Source of the DNA: Streptomyces radicis
GTDB lineage: Bacteria; Actinomycetota; Actinomycetes; Streptomycetales; Streptomycetaceae
NCBI RefSeq assembly: GCF_003626575.1
Contig: NZ_RBDY01000004.1
Span: forward strand, 62,001-126,000
DNA length: 64,000 nt
Direction: 5' to 3'
Below, piece after piece: positions 8,320 through 16,687 of this stretch. The notes below the pieces were generated by a model, which saw nothing but the letters and a program-made list of their open reading frames with translations, did not search any database and had not been told where the DNA came from. A program made the translations under genes and the position numbers. Position 1 is the stretch's first letter, and each line of letters starts with the position of its first letter.

Positions 8320-8697
8320 GGACCGCTTCGCGCAGCGCGGCGGCGCGCGCCCGGTCGTTCTCGCCCGAGGAGAGCCCGGCCCACTCCTCGGCTGCCACGC
8401 GCAGGGCGCCGTTGAGCATGACGGCCTTGATCCGCGGCAGGGGGTCGTCCGGGTCGGCGCCGGTGCGTTCGGCGATGATCCGGGTGAGCACCGGCTCGGC
8501 GTCGTGGTGCACGCGCAGCCAGACGGCCCGCAGCCCGGGCTCGTCGGCGAGCATCCGCAGCAGCTGCCGCGCCGAGGTGTCCGCGTTCCGTTCGGCCTCG
8601 GTCGGCCCGCCCCACTCGACGCCCTCGCCGAGCGGGCGGTCGGCGGGCCAGTCGCGCAGGCGCCGCGCCACGGCGTCGAGCCCCGCGGCGAACCTGG
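8291..8697 (-). pseudogene. TetR-family regulator, 5' truncated
   Basis: The frame ending at 8291 encodes a TetR C-terminal ligand-binding region (GLDAVARRLRDWPADRPLG ... RIIAERTGADPDDPLPRIKA ... AALREAVLRATADLGV). The N-terminal helix-turn-helix is absent: upstream of about 8697 the reading frame runs antisense through a different gene fragment. With no DNA-binding domain it cannot be a repressor. Confidence 0.75.
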
Positions 8698-9157
8698 TCG
8701 CGGAGGGGGTGGACGCGCCGGTCGCGGTGCGGTTCGACCGGGGCGGGGTGCTGCTGGTGCTGTCGCGTGGCCCGGCGGGTCGGGTCACCCGGATCGATCC
8801 GGGCGCCGGGCGGCGTTCGGTGGTGACGACGGGGATCGTGGGGCTCGACAACGCCGCGTTCGACGCCGAGAACCGGATGTTCGTGTCCAGTTACGCCGGT
8901 GGTGGCATCGCGGAGACGCGCGAGGACGGGCGGACGCGGGTGGTGGTGCCGCGGGGGTTCGGCGGGCCTTTCGGGGTCACCGTCGACCTCGGTGGCCGGG
9001 TGCTGGCGGCCGATCACTACCGGGTCGCCGAGCCGGGCCCCGGGTGCCCGCCCCGCCCCTGCCGTTCGCGGGGCTGGCCCTCGCGGCCGACGGGGCGCCG
9101 CTGGTGTCGGCGAACGGCGAGGGGAGCGTGCTGCGGCTGGCCCCGCCCGGCGGCTGA
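8694..9157 (+). pseudogene. SMP-30/NHL-like beta-propeller protein, truncated and frameshifted
   Basis: From about 8694 the plus strand reads as beta-propeller repeats (RVTRIDPGAGRRSV, GLDNAAFDAENRMFVSS, GPFGVTVDLGGRVLAADHY). At about 9040 the match shifts to another frame (PLPFAGLALAADGAPLVSAN) and ends at 9157. There is no start codon region or signal sequence. It abuts the headless TetR remnant, as if a deletion removed both 5' ends of a divergent pair. Confidence 0.75.
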
Positions 9158-9197
9158 GCGGGCGCGGGCGGCTGAACGGGCGGGGTGCCGGGGGGGT

Positions 9198-9428
9198 TCA
9201 CCAGCCGTCGGCGTCGCGCACGTCGTCGATGAAGGCGTTGGCCTCGGCGCCCTCGTCGACGAGGTCGGGGAGGAGGTCGGTCGAGGCGAGCAGCGCCGTG
9301 CCCTTCCCCTCGCGCCCTCGCCACTCCTCGGCGAGGGCGCGCCTGCGGTCCTCGGGCTGGTCCTCGAGCCAGCAGCGGTTCTCCGGGCTGAGCTGCCTGA
9401 GCAGGTGGGCGAGCGGGTCGGCGGCCAT
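9198..9428 (-). CDS. Small hypothetical protein (76 aa)
   Basis: Unrecognised acidic 76-residue soluble protein (MAADPLAHLLRQLSPENRCW ... DVRDADGW). A clear GGAGGAA Shine-Dalgarno 5 nt before ATG 9428 argues that it is real. It is divergent from the DUF574 methyltransferase gene, with 158 bp between starts. Confidence 0.6.
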   Translation of the reverse strand: MAADPLAHLLRQLSPENRCWLEDQPEDRRRALAEEWRGREGKGTALLASTDLLPDLVDEGAEANAFIDDVRDADGW

Positions 9429-9586
9429 GGGCGTTCCTCCGGGTGGGCGGGTCGCGTGGACATCCCCACCCTGCGTCAGGGCCCCAACGCCCGGGCGCGG
9501 CACGGCGAACGCCTCACCCACCCGGCCGTCGCGGCCGTGGGGGTCACCTCTAGCATGGGCGTCCCGTTTCACCGTGGAGGGGAGCC

Positions 9587-10390
9587 ATGGCCTTACCCGA
9601 ATCGCACTTCACCACCGCCCACCCCGCACGCGTGTACGACTTCTATCTGGGTGGGAAGACCAACTACCAGGTGGACAGGGACGCCGGTGAGCAGGTGCTC
9701 GCGGTGTGGCCCGGGGCGCAGCAGGCCGCGCAGGTGAACCGGGCGTTCATGCACCGGGCCGTGCGGCTGCTGTGTGAGCGGGGGATACGGCAGTTCCTCG
9801 ACATAGGGACCGGCATCCCGACCGAGCCGAATCTCCACCAGGTCGCCCAGGAGGTCGATCCCGCGGCCCGCACCGTCTATGTCGACAAGGACCCGCTGGT
9901 CCTGGTGCACGCCGACGCGCTGATGCGCAGCGCGCCCGAGGGGCGGACCGCCTATCTCCAGGCGGATGTGACGACGGACGTCGACCGGATCGTGGCCGGG
10001 GCGGCGGAGACGCTCGACCTCGACGAGCCGGTCGCCCTTTCGCTGATCGCGCTGCTCCACTTCGTGCCGGACGAGCAGGGCGCGTACGGGATGGTGCGGC
10101 GGCTGCTCGACGCGCTGTCTCCTGGGTCGGCGCTCGTTCTGACCCATGGCACCGGGGACTTCGACCCCGCGGTGATGGAGCGGGTCGCGCAGATCTACCG
10201 CGGCAGCGGGATCGGGGCGCAGGCCCGCTCGCGGGAGGAGCTGGCCGCGTTCTTCGACGGGCTCGATCTGGTGCCGCCGGGGATCGAGGTGCCGCACCGC
10301 TGGCGGCCCGACCCCGCGCGTGTCCGGCCGCGCTCGGAGGAGTACGACGCCCAGGTCGCGATGTGGGCGGCCGTGGGCATCAAGCGCTGA
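9587..10390 (+). CDS. SAM-dependent methyltransferase of the DUF574 family
   Basis: A 267-residue protein typical of the large actinobacterial DUF574 family, thought to be SAM-dependent methyltransferases with unknown substrates. The family opening (PARVYDFYLGGKTNYQVDRD) and the SAM-binding region FLDIGTGIPTEPN followed by VYVDKDPLVLVHA are present. Start ATG 9587 has GGAGGGGA 7 nt upstream. It is followed by a strong terminator and then by a phosphatase gene with its own promoter. Confidence 0.9.
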   Translation: MALPESHFTTAHPARVYDFYLGGKTNYQVDRDAGEQVLAVWPGAQQAAQVNRAFMHRAVRLLCERGIRQFLDIGTGIPTEPNLHQVAQEVDPAARTVYVDKDPLVLVHADALMRSAPEGRTAYLQADVTTDVDRIVAGAAETLDLDEPVALSLIALLHFVPDEQGAYGMVRRLLDALSPGSALVLTHGTGDFDPAVMERVAQIYRGSGIGAQARSREELAAFFDGLDLVPPGIEVPHRWRPDPARVRPRSEEYDAQVAMWAAVGIKR

Positions 10391-10438
10391 ACGCCGCCGG
10401 GCACCGCTGAACGCCGCCCGGCGGGCGCCCGGCGGCGT
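10391..10438 (+). terminator. Hairpin terminator after the DUF574 gene
   Basis: ACGCCGCCGGGC (10391-10402) pairs perfectly with GCCCGGCGGCGT (10427-10438); the loop holds a second competing GC inverted repeat. Confidence 0.7.
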
Positions 10439-10459
10439 GGCCGCTCGGTCGCCGCTCGG

Positions 10460-10488
10460 TTGCGGCGGCGGAGGGGCAAAGTTATACA
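10460..10488 (+). promoter_or_regulatory. Promoter giving a leaderless or near-leaderless mRNA
   Basis: TTGCGG (10460-10465), 17-bp spacer, TATACA (10483-10488), with ATG 10495 six nt later. The GGAGGGG further upstream is too far away to act as a ribosome site. Confidence 0.6.
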
Positions 10489-10494
10489 GATCAC

Positions 10495-13128
10495 ATGAAA
10501 TGGGCCCCGTCCTGGTTCAAGGTGCCCAGGCGTGGCTCGTCGCCTACGTGGCTCGGCAGGTTGATCCCGCGCAGCGTCGCCGGGCAGACGCTCGCCGTGG
10601 CGCTGACGGTGTTGTTGCTGCTCATGGGCGCGACCGCGGTGGTGCTTGTGCTGGACTCGCGCCGCGACAGCGAGGAGGACGCCAGGGGCAGGGCCAAGGC
10701 CGTGGCGGGGACGTTCGCGCAGTCGCCCGACGTCCTGCGCGGCCTGGAGTCCGCCGATCCGCCGGAGGTGCTCCAGCCGCTGGCCGAGGGGGTGCGGCGG
10801 CGGGTCGATGTGGACTATGTGGTGGTCACCGATCCCGAGGGCGTCCGCTTCTCGCACCCTGACCCGAAGTTCATCGGCAAGCGCGTGGACCAGTCGCTGT
10901 CCCCGGCCACGAAGGGCAGGGCGTTCACCGACCGCGTGCCCGGCTCGTCGATCGGCGCGCCGTCGATCCGCGCCGCCGTGCCGGTCAAGGACGACAGCGG
11001 CTCCGTGGTGGGCATCGTCAGCGTCGGCGTGACCCAGCCCAACGTGCAGCACGACGTCAGCCGCGAGCTGCCCCTGATCGCCGGGGTGACGGCACTCGGC
11101 CTGCTGATCGCATCGGGCGCCGTGGCGCTGTTGAGCCGGCGGCTGCGGCGGCAGACGCACGGGCTCGGCACCGCGGAGCTCACCCGGCTGTACGAGCACC
11201 ACGACGCGGTGCTGCACTCGGTCAGGGAGGGCATCCTGCTGGCCGACCACGACGGCTTTCTCATCCTGGCCAACGACGAGGCGCGGCGGCTGCTCGACCT
11301 GGCCGAGGGGGCCGAGGGGGCCGAGGGGCGGCATGTCACCGATCTGGGTCTCGGCGCCGAGATCACCGCGCTGCTGGCGTCGGGGCGCGAGGCGACCGAC
11401 GAGGTGATCGAGGTGGGTGGCCGACCGCTCGCGGTCAACCAGCGCCCCACGAGGGGCCATGGCAAGCGCCTCGGCACGGTGGTGACGCTCAGGGACACCA
11501 CGGAGCTGCGGGCGCTCGCGGGCGTGGCGGAGGAGGCGCAGCACCGTCTCAGGCTGCTGTACGACGCCAGCGCGGCGATGGGCACCAGCCTGGATGTGCG
11601 CCGTACGGCCCAGGAGTTGGTCGAGGTCACCGTGGGCAGGCTCGCCGACGCGGTCGCGGTCGACCTCCAGGAGTCCGTCATGACGGGTGAGGAGCCCGCC
11701 CGCGCGCCCGACCGCATGGAGCGGGTGGCGCAGAGCACCGCGGCGGGCCAGGACGTGGAGCTGCCGCCGCCGCCCGACGAGGCGGCCAGGCGCGCCCTCG
11801 CCTCGGGGCCGACGGAGGGCGCGGAGGGGCGCGCGCTGTGTGTGCCGCTGCGGGTGAGTGGCGTGCTGCTGGGGCAGCTCTCGCTCGTGCGGGCGCCGAA
11901 CGCGCCGCCGTTCGCCGCCGAGGACCGCTCCCTCGCCCAGGAGCTTGCCGTGCACGCGGCCGCCTCGATCGACAACGGGCGCCGCTACTCGCGCGAGCAC
12001 GCCACCGCGCTGGCCCTTCAGCGCAGCCTGCTGCCCAGCGCGGTGCCCGAGCAGAGCGCGGTGGAGGCCGCCTACCGCTACCTGCCGGCGACCGAGGGGG
12101 CGGGCGGGGCGGGGGGCGACTGGTTCGACATCATCCCGCTCTCCAGCGCCCGGGTCGCCCTGGTGGTGGGCGACGTGGTGGGGCACGGCCTCGACGCCTC
12201 GGCGACCATGGGCCGCCTGCGCACCGCGGTCCACAATCTCTCCTCCCTCGACCTGCCGCCCGACCAGCTGCTCGCCAACCTCGACGACCTGGTCCGGCGC
12301 CTCGACCAGGAGTCCGACCTGGGCGCGCAGGGCGGGGGGATCGCCGGGGCCACGTGCCTGTACGCGATCCACGACCCGGTCTCCGCGCGGTGCTCGCTGG
12401 CCAGGGCGGGGCATCTGGCGCCCGCGGTGATCAGGGCGGGTGGCGCGGTGGAGTTCATCGAGGTGCCCGCGGGGCCTCCGCTGGGGCTCGGCGGGTTCCC
12501 GTTCGAGGCGGTGGACATCCCGCTGCGCCGCGGCGACCGGCTCGTCCTGTACACCGACGGGTTGATCGCGGCGCGCGGGCAGGACCCCGATGTGGGGCTC
12601 GCACGGCTCGAACGCGCCCTGGACCAGGCGGGGTCGGCGTCCCCTGAGGAGATCTGCCGGATCGTGATGGACCAGGTGCTGCCCGAGCGGCCCACGGACG
12701 ACGTGGCGCTGCTGGTCGCGCGCGCGAACGAGCTGAGCGAGGACGACGTGGCCAGCTGGGACCTGCCCAAGGATCCGGCCGTGGTCGCGGACATGCGGAC
12801 CGCGGTCACGCGTCGGCTGACCGAATGGGGCCTCGAGGAGGCGGCGTTCACCACCGAGCTGGTCGTCAGCGAGCTGCTCGGCAACGCCATCCGCCATGCC
12901 TCGGGGCCCATCAGGGTGCGGCTCCTGCGCAATCGCGCGCTGGTGTGCGAGGTCGCGGACGGCAGCACCACCGCGCCGCACCTGCGCAGTGCCAAGGCCA
13001 ACGACGAGGGTGGCCGCGGCCTGTTCCTGGTCGCCCAGGCCGTGAGTGGCTGGGGCACGCGCTACATCGAGGGCGGCAAGATCATCTGGACCGAGCAGCC
13101 CCTGCCGACGCCGCCGGAAACCCCCTGA
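10495..13128 (+). CDS. Membrane sensor with PAS, GAF, SpoIIE phosphatase and HATPase domains
   Basis: An 877-residue receptor. Residues 35-55 and 195-215 are transmembrane and enclose a CACHE-like outside sensor domain (VDVDYVVVTDPEGVRFSHP is the DcuS/CitA-type signature). Then come a PAS domain (about 235-345), a GAF domain (about 360-500), a PP2C/SpoIIE phosphatase (about 520-740; GGDWFDII, VGDVVGHG, YTDGLIA) and a C-terminal HATPase_c anti-sigma-kinase-like domain (ELLGNAIRHA, GRGLFLVAQAVSGWG). Joining phosphatase and kinase in one chain, it could both phosphorylate and dephosphorylate an anti-sigma antagonist. The GAF-SpoIIE core is clearly paralogous to the protein at 1.8-3.9 kb. Confidence 0.92.
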   Translation: MKWAPSWFKVPRRGSSPTWLGRLIPRSVAGQTLAVALTVLLLLMGATAVVLVLDSRRDSEEDARGRAKAVAGTFAQSPDVLRGLESADPPEVLQPLAEGVRRRVDVDYVVVTDPEGVRFSHPDPKFIGKRVDQSLSPATKGRAFTDRVPGSSIGAPSIRAAVPVKDDSGSVVGIVSVGVTQPNVQHDVSRELPLIAGVTALGLLIASGAVALLSRRLRRQTHGLGTAELTRLYEHHDAVLHSVREGILLADHDGFLILANDEARRLLDLAEGAEGAEGRHVTDLGLGAEITALLASGREATDEVIEVGGRPLAVNQRPTRGHGKRLGTVVTLRDTTELRALAGVAEEAQHRLRLLYDASAAMGTSLDVRRTAQELVEVTVGRLADAVAVDLQESVMTGEEPARAPDRMERVAQSTAAGQDVELPPPPDEAARRALASGPTEGAEGRALCVPLRVSGVLLGQLSLVRAPNAPPFAAEDRSLAQELAVHAAASIDNGRRYSREHATALALQRSLLPSAVPEQSAVEAAYRYLPATEGAGGAGGDWFDIIPLSSARVALVVGDVVGHGLDASATMGRLRTAVHNLSSLDLPPDQLLANLDDLVRRLDQESDLGAQGGGIAGATCLYAIHDPVSARCSLARAGHLAPAVIRAGGAVEFIEVPAGPPLGLGGFPFEAVDIPLRRGDRLVLYTDGLIAARGQDPDVGLARLERALDQAGSASPEEICRIVMDQVLPERPTDDVALLVARANELSEDDVASWDLPKDPAVVADMRTAVTRRLTEWGLEEAAFTTELVVSELLGNAIRHASGPIRVRLLRNRALVCEVADGSTTAPHLRSAKANDEGGRGLFLVAQAVSGWGTRYIEGGKIIWTEQPLPTPPETP

Positions 13129-13154
13129 CCCCTTCGGGCGGGGCGCCGTGCCGA

Positions 13155-13519
13155 CTACTCGGTGCCGAGGTCGGCGATCAGCCGGTCCCTGGCGGCGTGG
13201 AGGTGGAAGAGGAGGGCGTTCTCGGCGCCCTTGGCGTTGCCCGCGTCGATCGCGGCCGGGATCGCGGCGTGCTCGCGCTCGATGTCGCCGGGGTGCGTCG
13301 CGCGGTGGGCGCGGGCCTGGCCCATGGTCAGCTGCACCTCGCCCATGATGAGCTCGGGCATGGGGCCGAGGCGGCTGCTGCCCGTCGCCGCCACGAGCGC
13401 CGGGTGGAACATGATGTCCGACTCGACCCGCGCGGGGAAGTCGAGCTGCTGGGCGGCCCGTCCGATCAGCCGTCGCGCCTCGAGAGCGCCGTCGGGGACG
13501 GGCGCGCGGCCCTCGGCGA
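13155..13519 (-). pseudogene. GntR-family (FCD) regulator remnant
   Basis: The frame encodes the C-terminal FCD domain of a GntR regulator: SDIMFHPALVAATGSSRL and EREHAAIPAAIDAGNAKGAE are the characteristic metal-site blocks. The winged-helix DNA-binding domain is missing because the frame meets an unrelated plus-strand fragment at about 13520. Confidence 0.75.
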
Positions 13520-13682
13520 GCGTTCGCCCGCGCGCTGCCGGTCCTGGCGGCGATGGCCTCGACCGTGGTCCGGGTCGGCCCGGCCGGTGCCGGTCAACTC
13601 GTCAAGGCCGCCAACCAGTTGATCGTCGGCGGCACCATCCAGCTGGTCGCCGAGGCGATCGTGCTGCTCGAGGCGTCGGGCG
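13520..13682 (+). pseudogene. 2-hydroxy-3-oxopropionate reductase fragment
   Basis: About 54 residues (ARALPVLAAMASTVVRVGPA, GAGQLVKAANQLIVGGTIQL) match the inter-domain region of tartronate-semialdehyde reductases/6-phosphogluconate-dehydrogenase-like enzymes, including the catalytic-Lys motif K-A-A-N-Q. Both ends of the gene are lacking. Confidence 0.75.
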
Positions 13683-13707
13683 ACCCGGTGTCGGGCCGCC
13701 ACGCGCT

Positions 13708-13773
13708 GCCGCCATCTTCCCGCTCCGCCAGCGGCAGTTCGTCCAGGGCATCGCGAGCACGGGCCCGCGCTGA
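13708..13773 (+). pseudogene. C-terminal tail of a MalG-type sugar ABC permease
   Basis: The last 21 codons read AAIFPLRQRQFVQGIASTG plus two residues and stop, the standard ending of carbohydrate ABC permeases (QRQFVxGIxxxGxKG). Nothing else of the gene is present. Confidence 0.6.
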
Positions 13774-13791
13774 GCCGTCACCCGGCGCGGG

Positions 13792-14181
13792 TCACGGGTC
13801 GGCGATGACGTCCTCGTGGTTGTGCACCAGCAGCCAGCGCTCCCCGTGGCGGCGCCACACGCTGGTGTTCCGCACCGTGCGCGCCGCGGCGGGGGCGGGG
13901 GGCTCGATGGTGAGCACGTGGCGCAGCAGGGCGGTGGCGCCCCACACGGTGATCAGGGGCGCCTCGGCCCGCAGCCTGGGCAGCAGGTCGGGCGCGGTCG
14001 CCGGGCGGCGGGCCCTGATGGCGGCCAACGCCTCGAGCCCGACGGCCAGTTCGGGCTCGTCGGTGTCCCACAGGGTGGCGTCGGCGTGCAGGTGGCGGTC
14101 GATCCTGGCGGTGTCGCCGTCCTGGGCTCCGGCGTAGATGTCGAGCATGGCGTGCCAGATGGCCTTCTCGTCGGCGCTCAC
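13792..14181 (-). CDS. NTF2-like/SnoaL-type protein, last gene of the organosulfur-type operon
   Basis: A 129-residue protein with the cone-shaped NTF2 fold (MSADEKAIWHAMLDIYAGA near the start, VWRRHGERWLLVHNHED at the end), as in DUF4440/SnoaL proteins that shape or hydrate small molecules. GTG 14181 overlaps the stop of the upstream flavoprotein gene by 4 nt, so the two are translationally coupled. It probably assists the two flavoenzymes encoded before it. Confidence 0.8.
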   Translation of the reverse strand: MSADEKAIWHAMLDIYAGAQDGDTARIDRHLHADATLWDTDEPELAVGLEALAAIRARRPATAPDLLPRLRAEAPLITVWGATALLRHVLTIEPPAPAAARTVRNTSVWRRHGERWLLVHNHEDVIADP

Positions 14182-15344
14182 GCGTCGGGCTCCTCGGTCG
14201 GGTGCAGGCGGGCCCGCCCGTAGTCCGCGATGTGCCGCTCGCCCAGGTAGTGGTGGGCGGTCAGCACGGTCGCGTCGCGCTGCCTGCGCTGCAACGGGCT
14301 GTCGAGCCTGACGCCCGACGAGCCGACGAGGCGCAGGCACGCGTCGACGGTGTCGCGGGCGACCTCGGTCGCGTGGGCGAGCGCCGCGCGGGTGCGGGCG
14401 GCGGCGACGGGGGCGAGGGCGCGGCCGCGCACGGTGTCGTCCCACGCGTCGGCGAGGGTGCGCAGCGCGAGCGCCTCGGCCGCCTCGCACGCCACCAGGG
14501 CGCGGGCGTGGGCGCGTCGGACGTGGTCGGTCGCGGCGAGCGTGGCGTCGGTCGCCAGGCGGCGGGTGGTGCGGGCGCGTTCCTCGAACTCCTCGACCGC
14601 GCCCCTGGCGTTGCCCAGGGCGACGGCGCAGAAGAGGCCCGAGGTGTAGGCGGGCGCGGCGAAGCGGCCGAGCGGGCCCGGCCTGTGGGCGGGGGCGGCC
14701 GCGTCGTCGAGCGGGCGGCACAGGGCGGCGGGCACCCGGACGGGCCCGGCGAGGCGGAACGTGCCCGAGGCGGTGGCGCGCAGGCCGATCGCCTGCCAGT
14801 CGTCGTTCACGTGGAACGCCGCGCGCTCCACGGTCAGCAGCAGCTCGCGCCCGGTGTCGTCGCGCGCGCCCACGGTGATCCAGTCCGCGTCGCGCGCGGC
14901 GGATCCCCACTGCCAGCGGCCCTCGGTCAGGATCACGCCGCCGCCCGCGCCGTCCGCCGTGGCCAGGCCGCCGACCCGCCGGGTGCCCGCGACCAGGACG
15001 GGGCCGCGGCCCCAGATCTTGTGCGCGGCCTCGGGCGGGAGGCTCCACGCGGTCAGCGCGGCGGACGCGGACACCGCGGCGTACCAGGCGGTGGAGGCGT
15101 CGGCGGCGGCGAGCGCGGCGACGCGGGCGAACGACGCGACGGGGTCGGTCTCGGGGCCGCCGTAGGCGGCGGGCACGGGCAGCGAGATCACATCGGAGCG
15201 CAGCAGGGCCGCGCGCACGGGCTCGGGAAGCCGCGCGGTCCTGTCGGCCTCGGCGGCGTGGCGGCGCGCGAGGTCGTGCAGGTCGGCGTCGGGGTGCGGG
15301 GCGTTCGGCGCGGGCGGGGCGTTCGGCGGGGGCGGGGCGTTCAT
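14178..15344 (-). CDS. Acyl-CoA-dehydrogenase-fold flavoprotein (SfnC/group-D monooxygenase type)
   Basis: A 388-residue member of the acyl-CoA dehydrogenase superfamily. The substrate-carrier Glu of true dehydrogenases is not evident and the ending resembles flavin-dependent monooxygenases such as DszC/SfnC (LRLVGSSGVRLDSPLQRRQR, HHYLGERHIADYG). In an operon with an ABC importer and an LLM-class monooxygenase it most likely oxidises an imported organosulfur compound. Start ATG 15344 overlaps the preceding stop (ATGA). The N-terminus has a PPNAP repeat. Confidence 0.82.
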   Translation of the reverse strand: MNAPPPPNAPPAPNAPHPDADLHDLARRHAAEADRTARLPEPVRAALLRSDVISLPVPAAYGGPETDPVASFARVAALAAADASTAWYAAVSASAALTAWSLPPEAAHKIWGRGPVLVAGTRRVGGLATADGAGGGVILTEGRWQWGSAARDADWITVGARDDTGRELLLTVERAAFHVNDDWQAIGLRATASGTFRLAGPVRVPAALCRPLDDAAAPAHRPGPLGRFAAPAYTSGLFCAVALGNARGAVEEFEERARTTRRLATDATLAATDHVRRAHARALVACEAAEALALRTLADAWDDTVRGRALAPVAAARTRAALAHATEVARDTVDACLRLVGSSGVRLDSPLQRRQRDATVLTAHHYLGERHIADYGRARLHPTEEPDA

Positions 15345-16687
15345 CGGGCGGCTCCGCGCCCCGCACGGTCCGCCGGGCGTGGCAGGCCGAGGTGGTCGCG
15401 CAGGGTGGTGCCGTCGTAGTCGTTCCTGAACAGGCCGCGGCGGCGCAGCAGCGGCACGACCTCGGTGGTGAAGTCGGTGACGCTCCCGGGGACGGTGGTG
15501 GGCTGGAGGACGAAGCCGTCGCAGGCCCGACCGGTGAACCAGCGCTCGATCTCGTCGGCGATCTGCTCGGGGGTGCCGACCAGTTGGAGATGTCCTGAAC
15601 GGCCCACGCGCGCGTGGTGGTCGAGCAGCCGCGCCACGGTGGTGGGGCGCTCGGTCAGGCGGCGGTGCAGCAGCCCGTACCAGCTCTGGGGGCCGAGGAG
15701 CGTCTCGGGGGCCGCGATCTCGTCGGCGTGGACGAGGTCGTCGGGGGCGCGCGCGGACAGGTCGACGCCGAGCAGGGCGGACAGCTCGTCGGCCAGGGCG
15801 CCGCTGCCGCCGTCGAGCTCGCGCAGCTCGGCGGCCTTGCGGCGGGCCTCCTGCTCGGTGCCGCCGACGACGGCGAACAGCCCTGGCAGCACGGCGAGTT
15901 CGCGCGGGTCGCGGCCCGCGGCGGCGACGCGGCGCCCGATGTCGGCGTGGAAGGCGCGCGCGGTGTCGAGGTCGTGCTGGACGGCGAACAGCACCTCGGC
16001 GTAGCCGGGCGCCACCGCGAGGCCGTCGCGTGACTGGCCCGCGTGGGCCAGGACGGGGTGGCCCTGCGGGGGCCTCGGCACATTGAGCGGGCCCGCCACG
16101 TCGAAGAACGCGCCGTGGTGGTCGGCGGGGTGGATGCGGGAGGCGCGGGTGAGCTCGCCCGCGGCGCGGTCGACGACCGCGGCGTCGTCGTCCCAGCTGT
16201 CCCACAGCGCGCGCAGCACGGCGACGAACTCGGCGGCGCGGCGGTAGCGCACGGCGTGGTCGGGGTGGGGCGCGGCGCCGAAGTTCCCGGCCGAGCGCGG
16301 ATCGGCGGTGGTGACGACGTTCCACCCGGCGCGCCCGCCGCTGAGGTGGTCGAGGGAGGCGAGCAGCCTGGCGAGGTTGTAGGGCTCGTAGTAGGTGGTG
16401 GAGACGGTCGCGACCAGGCCGATGGCCTCGGTGAGCGGGGCCAACGCGCTGAGCACCGTGAGGGGTTCGAGCGGCTGGTCGAGGTGGTCCCAGGGGTCGG
16501 CGTAGAGGGAGACGGCGTCGGCCATGAACACCGCGTCGAAACGGGCGTCCTCGGCCGCGCGCGCGAGCTGGAGGTAGGGCGCGAGGGTGGTGGCCCGGTC
16601 CACGGGGCTGTCGGGGGCGCGCCAGGCCGCGCGGTGGTAGCCGCCGGGCCGCAGCAGCAGCATGAGGTGGAGCTGGCGAACGCTCAT
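15341..16687 (-). CDS. LLM-class flavin-dependent monooxygenase, NtaA/SnaA/SoxA family
   Basis: A 448-residue FMNH2-dependent monooxygenase of the luciferase-like superfamily. Family blocks seen: the N-terminal MSVRQLHLMLLLRPGGYHRAAWR, LVATVSTTYYEPYNLARLLASLDHLS split over two conserved strands, and GWNVVTTADPRSAGNFG. Relatives oxidise sulfonates, sulfones, dibenzothiophene sulfone or nitrilotriacetate. It needs a flavin reductase encoded elsewhere. Both ends overlap the neighbouring genes by 4 nt. Confidence 0.9.
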   Translation of the reverse strand: MSVRQLHLMLLLRPGGYHRAAWRAPDSPVDRATTLAPYLQLARAAEDARFDAVFMADAVSLYADPWDHLDQPLEPLTVLSALAPLTEAIGLVATVSTTYYEPYNLARLLASLDHLSGGRAGWNVVTTADPRSAGNFGAAPHPDHAVRYRRAAEFVAVLRALWDSWDDDAAVVDRAAGELTRASRIHPADHHGAFFDVAGPLNVPRPPQGHPVLAHAGQSRDGLAVAPGYAEVLFAVQHDLDTARAFHADIGRRVAAAGRDPRELAVLPGLFAVVGGTEQEARRKAAELRELDGGSGALADELSALLGVDLSARAPDDLVHADEIAAPETLLGPQSWYGLLHRRLTERPTTVARLLDHHARVGRSGHLQLVGTPEQIADEIERWFTGRACDGFVLQPTTVPGSVTDFTTEVVPLLRRRGLFRNDYDGTTLRDHLGLPRPADRAGRGAAR

